NCBI RefSeq assembly: GCF_014842075.1
Contig: NZ_JACYVA010000004.1
Location: forward strand, 1-64,000
Reading direction: 5' to 3'
Source of the DNA: Sphingomonas sp. CFBP 13720
Lineage (GTDB): Bacteria > Pseudomonadota > Alphaproteobacteria > Sphingomonadales > Sphingomonadaceae
DNA: 64,000 bases
Shown here piece after piece: positions 9,249-17,655 of this stretch. The notes below the pieces were generated by a model. It had not been told where the DNA came from and ran no database searches. It saw nothing but the letters and a program-made list of their open reading frames with translations. The translations under genes and the position numbers were made by a program. Within the stretch, counting starts at the first letter, position 1, and every line of letters begins with the position of its first letter.

Positions 9249-10802
9249 ATGTCGATCGGATCACACGGTCTGTGGGAATGGATCGGCCAGTCCGACCAGT
9301 CGCCCATCTGCGCCTTCGACCACGACTTTCGCCTCATCGCGTTCAACAAGGCGCACGGCGACGAGTTCGCCCGTATCTATGACTACCAGGTGCAGATCGG
9401 CGACGTGTTTCCCGACCTGTTCCTGCCCGAGCAACGCGGCGTGATCCGTGGCTTCATGGCCCGGGCGCTGGCTGGCGAAGTCTTCAACGTGACCGAGGAG
9501 TTCGGCGATCCCGACCTGTTCAAACCCTATTGGGACATTGCCTATGCGCCCCTGCGGGATGCGGATGGACGGATCGTCGGCGCATTCCATCATGCCAAGG
9601 ACATCAGCGACCGGCTGCGCACCGAAGCGGCGCTGCGCACGGCGGAGGACGCCTTGCGGCAGTCGCAGAAGATGGAGGCGGTCGGTCAGTTGACCGGTGG
9701 CGTGGCCCATGATTTCAACAACCTGCTGACGATCGTCAAATCGGCGGTCGAGATGCTGAAGCTGCCGACGCTGAAGGACGAACGGCGCGTCCGCTATATC
9801 TCTGCGATCGACGAGGCGACGATACGCGCATCGAAGCTGACGCAGCAACTGCTCGCCTTCGCCCGGCGTCAGGCACTGAAGCCCGAGCTGTTCGACGTCG
9901 CCGGCAATATCGGATCGGTCGCCGAAATCATGCAGACGCTGGTCGGCCCGCGCGTCACCATCGTCCGCGACGTGGGCGACGATGCGCTGTGCGTCAGCGC
10001 CGATACCAACCAGTTCGACACCGCGCTGATCAACATGGCGGTCAACGCGCGCGATGCCATGTCGGGGGAAGGAACGCTGACGATCGGCGTGCGGCAGGTC
10101 GAACATATCCCCCCGTTGCGCGAGCGCGGGGCGGTTTCCGGGTCGTTCGCCGCGATCAGCATCGCCGATACCGGCACCGGCCTTCCGATCGGGGACCGGG
10201 AACGGATCTTCGAACCGTTCTTCACGACCAAGCCGGTCGGTTCCGGCACCGGGCTGGGGTTGTCACAGGTGTTCGGATTCGCACGGCAATCGGGCGGGGA
10301 CATTCAGGTGGAAAGTGAGCCGGGCAGCGGTAGCCGATTCACCTTGTTCCTGCCAATCGCCGGTAATGTCCGCGCCATCAATCCGGTAGTGACCAACGCG
10401 GTCGAGGCCCAGCCGACCGGCACTGCGCCCTGTGTGCTGGTGGTCGAGGACAATGCCGAGGTCGCGGCGAGCACCGTCGATGCGCTGGACCAGTTGGGGT
10501 TCAGGACGGTGCTGGCGGTGAACGGGGTCGAGGGATTGCGCGAGGTGTCCGAAGACGCCGACCGCTTCGACGTCGTCTTTTCCGACGTCGTGATGCCCGG
10601 CATGACCGGGATCGAGATGGGCTGCGAAATCCGGCGGCTGCACGGTGGCCTGCCGGTCGTGCTGGCCAGCGGCTATAGCCACGTCCTTGCGGTCGACGGC
10701 ACCAGCGGCTTCGAATTGATCCACAAACCCTATTCGATCGATCAGGTGTCGCAGATATTGCGCCGGGCCGCCGCCGGACGGCTCCGGTCGATCGCGGCCT
10801 GA
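9249..10802 (+). CDS. PAS hybrid sensor histidine kinase with receiver domain
   Basis: This soluble hybrid kinase has about 517 residues. A PAS domain covers roughly residues 10-115 (ICAFDHDFRLIAFNKA to GAFHHAKDISDR). The dimerisation helix carries the phospho-acceptor in VAHDFNNLLTIVK near residue 153. The ATPase domain has NMAVNARDAM (N box), DTGTGLP (G1) and GSGTGLGLSQV (G2). A C-terminal receiver (VLVVEDNAEV) has its acceptor Asp in FSDVVMPGMTG near 446. No membrane segment is present, so the sensing is cytoplasmic. The ATG at 9249 follows GGGAG by eight bases; the ATG at 9234 would add five residues. The gene is single, and its downstream partner is not in the window. Confidence 0.9.
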   Translation: MSIGSHGLWEWIGQSDQSPICAFDHDFRLIAFNKAHGDEFARIYDYQVQIGDVFPDLFLPEQRGVIRGFMARALAGEVFNVTEEFGDPDLFKPYWDIAYAPLRDADGRIVGAFHHAKDISDRLRTEAALRTAEDALRQSQKMEAVGQLTGGVAHDFNNLLTIVKSAVEMLKLPTLKDERRVRYISAIDEATIRASKLTQQLLAFARRQALKPELFDVAGNIGSVAEIMQTLVGPRVTIVRDVGDDALCVSADTNQFDTALINMAVNARDAMSGEGTLTIGVRQVEHIPPLRERGAVSGSFAAISIADTGTGLPIGDRERIFEPFFTTKPVGSGTGLGLSQVFGFARQSGGDIQVESEPGSGSRFTLFLPIAGNVRAINPVVTNAVEAQPTGTAPCVLVVEDNAEVAASTVDALDQLGFRTVLAVNGVEGLREVSEDADRFDVVFSDVVMPGMTGIEMGCEIRRLHGGLPVVLASGYSHVLAVDGTSGFELIHKPYSIDQVSQILRRAAAGRLRSIAA

Positions 10803-10825
10803 ACCGGTCGACCGGTAGAGAAAGC

Positions 10826-10861
10826 ACCGGGTGCCGCGCCGATCATGGCGCGACACCCGGT
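10826..10861. terminator. Long hairpin between convergent genes
   Basis: ACCGGGTG-C-CGCGCC, loop GATCAT, GGCGCG-A-CACCCGGT gives 14 pairs with one mismatch. It lies between the ends of the hybrid kinase (+) and the RTX-like gene (-). There is no T-run, so intrinsic termination is plausible but not assured. The symmetry would let it act in both directions. Confidence 0.6.
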
Positions 10862-10871
10862 CCGTCATCGG

Positions 10872-11609
10872 TCAGGCGTCGATGCCGTAATAGTAATAGG
10901 TCACGCCGCCGACATTTTCCTCGAACAGGAAGTCGAGCGACAGGATATCGCCGGTCGCGCCGTTGACGTCGATCTGACCGCCCGGGTTAAGCTGTCCGTC
11001 GGTCGCCTTCGGACCACCTTCGCCCGACAGGTCGAGCACCTTGTTGCCGCCGAATTCGATCGAGGCACTGTCGTTGCCATCGTAGATGCGACGGGTCGTG
11101 ACGATCCGGTCGTCCGCGCCGAAGCCATTGATCGTGTCGAACCCGAGGTTCAGGCCGAGGGCATTGTCATAGAAATACGTCGTCGCAGCGGAACCTGCGT
11201 TGAAGCTGTCGTCGGTCACATAGCCTTCGGTGAAGCCGGCAAGGCGAACCGATGCGTCGGCATAGGCAAAGCCGCCATCCTTTGTTCCCAGATACCGCAG
11301 CGTCAGAACCGAATCTCCATCCGCACCGATGATCTGGATGTCATCGGAACTCGCGGCACCGGGGCCGTCGACCGCGATCGTGCCGTTGGCACCGGGAACC
11401 ACGGTATCGCCCAGCGCGCGATAGTTGATGAGCGAGTCGTTCTTGCGGAAGGTCAGGATCGTATCATCCCCGACAGTGCCATCCGTCACCACGAAAGCGG
11501 TGGCCATGCCCTGGCTGACGAACACGTCGTCGGTGCCGTTCGCCACGAGAACGGTCGACGCAGCCGTCGTGATGAGCTTGTTATTGTTTGCCAATTCTAT
11601 TCCCCCCAT
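10872..11609 (-). CDS. Acidic RTX-like protein of unknown function
   Basis: I do not recognise a named family. The 245-residue product is rich in Gly, Asp, Asn and Thr. It has beta-roll-like stretches such as NGTDDVFVSQG, GTVGDDTILTF and GFDTINGFGADDRIV, which resemble calcium-binding RTX-type repeats, and it ends YYYYGIDA. No N-terminal signal peptide is seen, which would suit type I secretion by a C-terminal signal. That is inference. The ATG at 11609 has no clear ribosome binding site. A TTG five codons later (11594) has GGGGGGA about seven bases upstream and may be the true start. The gene lies downstream of the lacI-type gene on the same strand, 117 bp away. Confidence 0.6.
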   Translation of the reverse strand: MGGIELANNNKLITTAASTVLVANGTDDVFVSQGMATAFVVTDGTVGDDTILTFRKNDSLINYRALGDTVVPGANGTIAVDGPGAASSDDIQIIGADGDSVLTLRYLGTKDGGFAYADASVRLAGFTEGYVTDDSFNAGSAATTYFYDNALGLNLGFDTINGFGADDRIVTTRRIYDGNDSASIEFGGNKVLDLSGEGGPKATDGQLNPGGQIDVNGATGDILSLDFLFEENVGGVTYYYYGIDA

Positions 11610-11726
11610 TGGTACGTTGCCGGACGGACCGATCGGTCATCGCCGGAACGCAACTTTCATTGCCGGATCATGTCGATCCTCGCGGGCTGAACACCGAACG
11701 GACCTGCCGGTTCCGCAGAAAAATAC

Positions 11727-12767
11727 TTAATCTGTTGATAACTTTGACTTATATTTCAAAGTATCGGCGGCGGGGCCGGTGCTGTCGCGCACGATCAGTT
11801 GATGGGGCAGCGTGACCTGATCGACCTGTGGATGGTTGCCGTCCAGTATATCGACCAATAGTTCCACGGCGCGACGACCGATCATGTTCTTCGGCTGTGC
11901 CACGGTCGTCAGCGCGGGATCGAAGAAACGCGCAAGCGGCAAGTCGTCGAACCCGACGACCGAAATATCGGTGGGGCAGGACAGGCCCGCGCGGCGGATC
12001 GCGTGCAGCGCGCCGATCGCCATTTCGTCGTTGAAACAGAAGATCGCGGTCACGCCCGCCGCGATCAGTTCGCGCGCGTGTCCGAACGCCGATTGCGCGG
12101 AGTAATCGCCGATGCGCACCATGCACCGGTCGTCCACGCCGTGATGCCGTGCCGCGCCCATGGCACCGGACAGCCGGTCGCGGCTGATCGGGCTGTTGAG
12201 CGGGCCGGTGACGATGCCGATATCGTGATGGCCCAACGCCACCAGATGCGCGATCGCATCTCCGCCCGCGGCGGCATTGTCGATATGCACGCTGGGGACG
12301 CCGGTTTCCGCGCTGTATTCGCAGCCATTGACCACCGGTGCCGCCGTCCCCCGTGCGGCCAGCTGCGGAATCAGCCCGGCGGGCAGGCGGTGGTCGAGAA
12401 AGACGAGCCCGTCCACCTCGCCCCGGGTCAGCATGTCGGCATAGCGATCCTCGATCGCCGGATCGTGCCGTGTGTCGCCGATCACCACGGCATAGCCCGC
12501 GTCGCGTGCCGCTTCCTCCGCGCCGCGAATGACGCTGGCGAAGAACGGGTTGGAGATATCGGGCACGGTGACGAGGATCTTGGCCGACCGCCGCGTCCGC
12601 AGGCTCCGCGCCGCGACGTTGGGCCGATAGCCCAGCGACTGGACGACCGTCATCACCCGTTCGCGGGTGTCCGCCGCGACCCGGTCGGGCTGGCTGAGCA
12701 CGCGCGAAACCGTGGCGGTCGAAACGCCCGCCTGTGCGGCGACCTGGATGATCGTGGCCATGCCCAT
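11727..12767 (-). CDS. LacI-family transcriptional repressor
   Basis: This 346-residue regulator has an N-terminal helix-turn-helix (IIQVAAQAGVSTATVSRVLS, about residues 6-25), a hinge helix ending NVAARSLRTRRS, and a periplasmic-binding-protein-like effector domain (FFASVIRGAEEAARDAGY to VVGFDDLPLARFFDP). It is divergent from the sugar operon that begins at 12888, with an operator-like palindrome between them. It probably represses that operon, and its own gene, until a sugar or keto-sugar binds. The start could be the ATG at 12767 or at 12761; neither has a strong ribosome binding site. The length is normal for the family. Confidence 0.9.
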   Translation of the reverse strand: MGMATIIQVAAQAGVSTATVSRVLSQPDRVAADTRERVMTVVQSLGYRPNVAARSLRTRRSAKILVTVPDISNPFFASVIRGAEEAARDAGYAVVIGDTRHDPAIEDRYADMLTRGEVDGLVFLDHRLPAGLIPQLAARGTAAPVVNGCEYSAETGVPSVHIDNAAAGGDAIAHLVALGHHDIGIVTGPLNSPISRDRLSGAMGAARHHGVDDRCMVRIGDYSAQSAFGHARELIAAGVTAIFCFNDEMAIGALHAIRRAGLSCPTDISVVGFDDLPLARFFDPALTTVAQPKNMIGRRAVELLVDILDGNHPQVDQVTLPHQLIVRDSTGPAADTLKYKSKLSTD

Positions 12768-12804
12768 GTCATGTCGCCTGCGACGAAGCGTGTCGACCGG
12801 TTTC

Positions 12805-12822
12805 GATGTAATGCTTTACATC
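12805..12822. promoter_or_regulatory. Candidate LacI-type operator
   Basis: GATGTAA-TGCT-TTACATC is a perfect 7-bp inverted repeat about 66 bp before the MFS start and 38 bp before the repressor start. Its size, symmetry and place between a LacI-family gene and its probable target make it the best operator candidate. The AT-rich TTACAT half-site could also overlap a -10 box. Confidence 0.65.
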
Positions 12823-12887
12823 ATGAAATGCGCTGCATAGTCTGACGCTTAACAAGCAGGGCAACTGCAATCGGAGAGGGAGCGCGC

Positions 12888-14138
12888 ATGGTCGCTGCGG
12901 AAGGCGTATATCCGGGATCGGCGCGACCGGTGTCGAGCATGCTGACGGGGCGGCTCAGCGCGCTGATGTTCATGCAGTTCTTCATCTGGGGGTCGTGGAC
13001 CGTCACGCTGGGGCTGGTCATGCAGACCGTCGGCATCGGCAACCTGATCGCCAACGCATTCTCGGTCGGACCGATCGCGTCGATCGTCGGATCGTTCCTG
13101 CTGGGCATGGCGGCGGCGCGGTATTTCAGCCCGAAGCTGTTGATGGTCGTACTGCACCTGATCGGCGGCGCGATCCTGTTCCTGCTGCCCTCGCTCGTGA
13201 CGCCCGAACATGGTGACACGTTCGTATGGCTGCTGCTGGGCTACATGATCCTGTACATGCCGACGGTCGGCCTTGCGAACACCATCGCGCTGAAGAGCTT
13301 CGGCGACCGGGTCGACCGGTTTCCGTTCGTCCGCGCGTTCGGCACGCTCGGCTGGATCGCCGCCGGCCTGCTGATCGGCTGGGCCGGATTGTCGGCCAGC
13401 GCCACGATCTTTCACGTCGCGGGTACGGTGTCGATCGCGCTGGGCCTGTACAGCCTGACGCTGCCCAACGTCGCGCGCGATGCGCCGCGTGGTGGCAGCG
13501 TGATCCGCGAAGTGCTGTGCGTCGAGGCGTTCGGCCTGTTGCGGCAACGGTCGTATCTGGTCTTCATCGCGTGCGCGACGCTGATCTCGATCCCGCTGGC
13601 GATGTATTACGCCTATGCGTCGCCTTATGTCGGCGCGGCGGGTATCTCGAATGTCGGCGGCACGCTGGCGATCGGGCAGATGTCCGAACTTGCGTTCATG
13701 TTCTCGATGCCGTGGCTGTACCGGCGCTTTGGCGTGAAGCCGCTGCTGCTGGTCGGGATGGCGGCATGGGCGTTGCGCTATGCGCTGTTCGCGATCGGTG
13801 ACGGCGGCGCGTCGCTATGGGCGGTCTATGTCGGGGTGGCGCTGCACGGCATCTGCTACGACTTCTTCTTCGTCGCCGGGGCGATCTATACCAGCAACAT
13901 CGCGACGCCGAAGGGAGTCAACGCGCAGGCGCAGGGGATGCTGACGCTGTTCACCTATGGCGTCGGCATGCTGCTCGGATCGCAGATCGGCGGGTTCCTG
14001 TATGCGCAGCTCCCCGCCAATCCGGGCATCGCCGACTGGCAGGCAATGTGGTGGTATCCCGCCATTGCCGCCGCGCTGATCGCGTTGCTGTTCCAGGTCA
14101 GTTTCCGGGACGACAGCCGGGCGGAGGCACGGGCATGA
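12888..14138 (+). CDS. MFS sugar/nucleoside permease (NHS-like)
   Basis: This 416-residue inner membrane transporter has about 12 hydrophobic helices. It resembles the nucleoside:H+ symporter branch of the major facilitator superfamily (early FMQFFIWGSWTVTLG, then YMPTVGLANTIALKSFGD and FPFVRAFGTLGWIAAG). As first gene of the operon, preceded by GGAGAGGGAG, it should import the substrate or a periplasmic product of the pathway. The neighbours act on sugars, so a glycoside, keto-sugar or monosaccharide is more likely than a nucleoside. The stop overlaps the next start (ATGA). Confidence 0.85.
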   Translation: MVAAEGVYPGSARPVSSMLTGRLSALMFMQFFIWGSWTVTLGLVMQTVGIGNLIANAFSVGPIASIVGSFLLGMAAARYFSPKLLMVVLHLIGGAILFLLPSLVTPEHGDTFVWLLLGYMILYMPTVGLANTIALKSFGDRVDRFPFVRAFGTLGWIAAGLLIGWAGLSASATIFHVAGTVSIALGLYSLTLPNVARDAPRGGSVIREVLCVEAFGLLRQRSYLVFIACATLISIPLAMYYAYASPYVGAAGISNVGGTLAIGQMSELAFMFSMPWLYRRFGVKPLLLVGMAAWALRYALFAIGDGGASLWAVYVGVALHGICYDFFFVAGAIYTSNIATPKGVNAQAQGMLTLFTYGVGMLLGSQIGGFLYAQLPANPGIADWQAMWWYPAIAAALIALLFQVSFRDDSRAEARA

Positions 14139-15196
14139 GCGGTGGTATGAAGGGTCCGGCGATCTTCCTCGCGCAGTTCGTCGGGGATGCCGCGCCGTTC
14201 GACACGCTCGACCATCTCGCCGAATGGGCGGGGGGGCTTGGCTATGTCGGGGTGCAGATCCCGTGCGATCCCAAGCTGATCGACATGCGACAGGCGGCGG
14301 AGAGCAAGGATTATTGCGACGACCTGCGCGGACGCCTCGCCCGGTTCGGGGTCGAGCCGACCGAGTTGTCGACGCATCTTCAGGGGCAGTTGGTCGCGGT
14401 GCATCCGGCCTATGACACGCTGTTCGATGGGTTCGCCCCGGCAGCGGTGCACGGCAATCCGGTCGCGCGACAGGCATGGGCGGTCGAACAGGTGAAGCTG
14501 GCGGCACGGGCCAGCGCCAATCTGGGCCTGAACGCGCATGCCACCTTCTCCGGCGCGTTGGCATGGCCGTACGTCTATCCATGGCCGCAGCGTCCGGCGG
14601 GACTGGTCGAGGAAGCGTTCGCAGAACTCGCGCGCCGCTGGACCCCGATCCTCGACGTGTTCGAGGACGCGGGCGTCGACTGCGCGTTCGAGGTGCATGC
14701 GGGCGAGGACATTCACGACGGCGCGACATGGGAACGGTTCCTCGACGCGGTGGATCACCATCCGCGCGCAAGGCTGCTGTTCGATCCGTCGCACTTCGTG
14801 CTGCAACAGCTCGACTATCTGGATTACATCGACCGCTATCACGACCGGATTTCGTGTTTCCACGTCAAGGATGCCGAGTTCAATCCGACGGGGCGTTCGG
14901 GTGTGTATGGCGGATATCAGAACTGGGTCGACCGCGCCGGGCGCTTCCGGTCGCTGGGCGACGGGCAGGTCGATTTCGGCGGTATCTTCAGCCGGCTGGC
15001 CCAATATGGCTATGACGGCTGGGCCGTGCTGGAATGGGAATGCGCGATCAAGCGCGGCGACGACGGCGCACGCGAAGGGGCGCCGTTCATCCGCGATCAC
15101 ATGATCCGCGTCACCGACCACGCGTTCGACGACTTCGCCGCCAGCGGGGTCGATACCGCCGCGATCCGCAGCATCCTGGGACTGTCCGGGTCATGA
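14135..15196 (+). CDS. Cytoplasmic sugar phosphate isomerase/epimerase-fold protein
   Basis: This 353-residue TIM-barrel protein belongs to the AP-endonuclease-2/xylose-isomerase-like superfamily. Metal ligands are visible in strand-end segments: AFEVHAG (Glu), LLFDPSHFVLQ (Asp, His), ISCFHVKDAE (His, Asp) and WAVLEWE (Glu). There is no export signal, so it works in the cytoplasm. Members isomerise, epimerise or eliminate at keto-sugars. The next gene, a Gfo/Idh/MocA dehydrogenase, overlaps by four bases. In other bacteria such pairs oxidise a glycoside at C3 and cleave it. The substrate is not known. Confidence 0.85.
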   Translation: MSGGMKGPAIFLAQFVGDAAPFDTLDHLAEWAGGLGYVGVQIPCDPKLIDMRQAAESKDYCDDLRGRLARFGVEPTELSTHLQGQLVAVHPAYDTLFDGFAPAAVHGNPVARQAWAVEQVKLAARASANLGLNAHATFSGALAWPYVYPWPQRPAGLVEEAFAELARRWTPILDVFEDAGVDCAFEVHAGEDIHDGATWERFLDAVDHHPRARLLFDPSHFVLQQLDYLDYIDRYHDRISCFHVKDAEFNPTGRSGVYGGYQNWVDRAGRFRSLGDGQVDFGGIFSRLAQYGYDGWAVLEWECAIKRGDDGAREGAPFIRDHMIRVTDHAFDDFAASGVDTAAIRSILGLSGS

Positions 15197-16338
15197 TCCG
15201 GCATCCGTTGCGACTGGCGATGGCGGGCGGCGGGGAAGGCGCGTTCATCGGCGCGATCCACCGCATGGCCGCCGCGCTGGACGGCGACTGGCGGCTGACG
15301 GCGGGCGCGTTCAGCACCGACGCCGGTCGCAACGACCGCACCGGCGAGGCGCTGGGCCTCGACCCGCAGCGCGTCTATGCGAGTTTCGACGCCATGCTGG
15401 CCGGCGAGCGTGCGCTGCCCGACGATATTCGCGCCGATGCGGTGGCGATCGTGACGCCCAATCATCTGCATGCCCCGATGGCGATCGCCGCGCTGGAGGC
15501 CGGTTTTCACGTCTTCTGCGAAAAGCCGATGGCGGTGAACCTGTCGGAAGCGCAGGCGATCGAGCGCGCGGCACAAGCGAGCGGACGGCGGTTCGCGCTG
15601 GCCTTCACCTATAGCGGCTATCCGTTGGTCGAGGAGGCGCGGCAACGCGTCGCGCGCGGCGATCTGGGCGCGATCCGGCTGGTGCAGGTCGAATATCTGC
15701 AAGGGTGGTTGAGCCAGCCGATCGATACCGAAGGCAACCGGCAGGCCGAATGGCGGACCGATCCGTCGCGCGCTGGGCCGGGCGGCTGTCTGGGCGATAT
15801 CGGCACGCACGCATTCCATCTGGCCGAACATGTGTCGGGACTGCGCGTGGAGTCGCTTTGTGCCGACCTGTCGACCCATGTTCCCGGCCGCCGGCTGGAC
15901 GACGATGTCAGCGTGCTGCTGCGGTTCGACGGAGCCGCGCGCGGGACGCTGAAGGCCAGTCAGGTCGCGGCGGGCGAGGAAAACGGGCTGGGGCTGCGGA
16001 TTCATGGCGAGCGCGGCGGGCTGGAATGGGCGCAGATGGAGCCGAACACGCTGACGCTGCGCTGGCTGGACCGACCAGCGGAGATCGTTCGCGCGGGCGG
16101 GCCGGGGTTGGGCGAGAGTACGACGCGGTTGCTGCGCACGCCGGCGGGCCATCCCGAAGGCTATGTCGAGGCGTTCGGCAACCTGTACCGCGCCTTCGCC
16201 GCCAACATTCGCGGCGACGACGTCCACGGGCCGGGCGTCGACGACGGACTGCGTACGACGCGGTTCGTCGAGGCGGTGATCGCGAACGCGACGTCGGACA
16301 TTAAATGGACGGATATCGATCCGGGAGAGACTGCATGA
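15193..16338 (+). CDS. Gfo/Idh/MocA-family sugar oxidoreductase
   Basis: This 381-residue NAD(P)-dependent dehydrogenase has a Rossmann domain (residues about 5-130). It begins RLAMAGGGEGAFIGAIH, a family-typical glycine turn, and contains VTPNHLHAPMA and the active-site motif FCEKPMAVN. The C-terminal beta-sheet domain carries GGCLGDIGTHAFHLAE, which has the family Asp and His. There is no signal peptide, so it is cytoplasmic. It probably oxidises or reduces a sugar ring hydroxyl, often C3 of a glycoside. Four-base overlaps on both sides place it firmly in the operon. Confidence 0.88.
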   Translation: MIRHPLRLAMAGGGEGAFIGAIHRMAAALDGDWRLTAGAFSTDAGRNDRTGEALGLDPQRVYASFDAMLAGERALPDDIRADAVAIVTPNHLHAPMAIAALEAGFHVFCEKPMAVNLSEAQAIERAAQASGRRFALAFTYSGYPLVEEARQRVARGDLGAIRLVQVEYLQGWLSQPIDTEGNRQAEWRTDPSRAGPGGCLGDIGTHAFHLAEHVSGLRVESLCADLSTHVPGRRLDDDVSVLLRFDGAARGTLKASQVAAGEENGLGLRIHGERGGLEWAQMEPNTLTLRWLDRPAEIVRAGGPGLGESTTRLLRTPAGHPEGYVEAFGNLYRAFAANIRGDDVHGPGVDDGLRTTRFVEAVIANATSDIKWTDIDPGETA

Positions 16339-16715
16339 GAATTGCCATGTTGACCGCAGGCGGGATCGCCGCCGCCGCCGGGATGATCGCGCTGGGTGCG
16401 CCGACGGTCGCGCAGACCCCGTCGCCGCCCGCTTTCGCCGCGTGCAAGGCGTGTCATACGGTGCAGAAAGGTGGCCGCAACGGTATCGGTCCCAATCTGT
16501 ACGGCGTTCCGGGCCGCGCCGCCGCGTCGGTGCCGGGCTTCAACTATTCGGCGGCGCTCAAGGCATCGAAGCTGCGCTGGGACGATGCGACGCTGAACCA
16601 GTTTCTGGCGGCACCGGGCAAGAAGGTGCCGGGTACGCGCATGCCGATCGGCATGGCCGATCCGGCGAAACGGGCCGCGATCATCGCCTATCTGAAATCG
16701 GAAAGCGCCAAGTGA
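16335..16715 (+). CDS. Periplasmic class I cytochrome c
   Basis: This 126-residue protein has a Sec signal peptide (hydrophobic to about residue 26). The haem motif CKACH is near residue 37, and GTRMPIGM near 98-105 supplies the axial methionine. The ATG at 16335 overlaps the previous stop; an upstream in-frame start would add ten residues and destroy the signal peptide. It is the likely electron acceptor for the GMC sugar dehydrogenase encoded further down, and would pass electrons to the respiratory chain. Encoding it between sugar enzymes argues for a dedicated role. Confidence 0.92.
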   Translation: MRIAMLTAGGIAAAAGMIALGAPTVAQTPSPPAFAACKACHTVQKGGRNGIGPNLYGVPGRAAASVPGFNYSAALKASKLRWDDATLNQFLAAPGKKVPGTRMPIGMADPAKRAAIIAYLKSESAK

Positions 16716-16728
16716 CGGGTGCCGGGGC

Positions 16729-17655
16729 ATGACCGTGTCGCGTCGATCGATCCTGGCGGCAGCGGCGTCCGCGCCGCTGGCGGCCGGACTGGCGAGGGCA
16801 CAGGGCGCGGGATCGAACGCGGCGCGCTTCTCGCTGGGCTATGCCCCGCACGAAGGCAGCTTCGCCAGCCGTGGCGGGCGGATCGAACAGATCGCCTATG
16901 CCGCCGACCAGGGGTTCACCGCGTGGGAGGATAACGAGGCGGCGGGTCGCTCCGTCGCCGAACAGACGCAGATGGCCAAGGCGCTGGCGGATCGCGGCAT
17001 GACGATGGGCGTGTTCGTCGCCAGCATGCCGAAATGGGCGCAGTCCCGCCCGATCCTGGGGGCGAACGACGATGGCGACCGCGAGGGGTTCCTTGCCGAC
17101 ATCCGCAAGTCGATCGACGTCGCCAAGCGGTTGCGGGCGAAGCACATGACCGTCGTGACCGGCTTCATGGACCCGAAGGTGCCGGTGGAGATCCAGACCG
17201 CGCGGGTGATCGACGTGATGCGCCGCGCGGGCGATATCGTCGCGCCGCACGGGCTGACGATGGTGATGGAGCCGCTGAACACCCGTACCAACCATCCCGG
17301 CGTGTATATGCAGAGCATCGCGCAGGGCTATGCCATCGCACGCGGCGCGAACGCGCCGGGGGTCAAGATCCTCGCGGACCTGTATCACGAACAGATTCAG
17401 TCGGGGAATTTGATCCCGGTGCTCGACGCGTGCTGGGCCGAGGTCGGCTATATCCAGTTCGGCGACAATCCGGGCCGCAAGGAGCCGGGCACCGGCGAGA
17501 TCAACTATGCCAATGTCGTCAAATGGCTGCGCGGGCGTCGCTATGCCGGGGTGATCGGCATGGAACATGGCAATTCGGTCGATGGCCGCGCGGGCGAGGA
17601 TCGGCTCGTCGCCGCCTACCGCCGGATCGATCGCGCATCGGGGGAGGACGCATGA
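16729..17655 (+). CDS. Tat-exported TIM-barrel isomerase (hydroxypyruvate isomerase-like)
   Basis: This 308-residue protein has a twin-arginine signal (SRRSIL at residues 4-9, cleavage expected after ARA). The mature part is a TIM barrel of the hydroxypyruvate isomerase type, with metal ligands suggested by MVMEPLN (Glu), ILADLYHEQIQ (Asp, His), YIQFGD (Gln, Asp) and GVIGMEHG (Glu). Cofactor-loaded export through Tat fits a metal enzyme. It would act in the periplasm, beside the cytochrome and the GMC dehydrogenase, on an oxidised sugar. The exact reaction (isomerase, epimerase or lyase) is unknown. Confidence 0.8.
   Translation: MTVSRRSILAAAASAPLAAGLARAQGAGSNAARFSLGYAPHEGSFASRGGRIEQIAYAADQGFTAWEDNEAAGRSVAEQTQMAKALADRGMTMGVFVASMPKWAQSRPILGANDDGDREGFLADIRKSIDVAKRLRAKHMTVVTGFMDPKVPVEIQTARVIDVMRRAGDIVAPHGLTMVMEPLNTRTNHPGVYMQSIAQGYAIARGANAPGVKILADLYHEQIQSGNLIPVLDACWAEVGYIQFGDNPGRKEPGTGEINYANVVKWLRGRRYAGVIGMEHGNSVDGRAGEDRLVAAYRRIDRASGEDA

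Noticed and set aside
11737..11765. Hairpin at the end of the LacI-type gene (ACTTTGA/TCAAAGT)
   Set aside because: It lies within the coding region, before the stop codon, and is AT-rich and weak. It is probably incidental.
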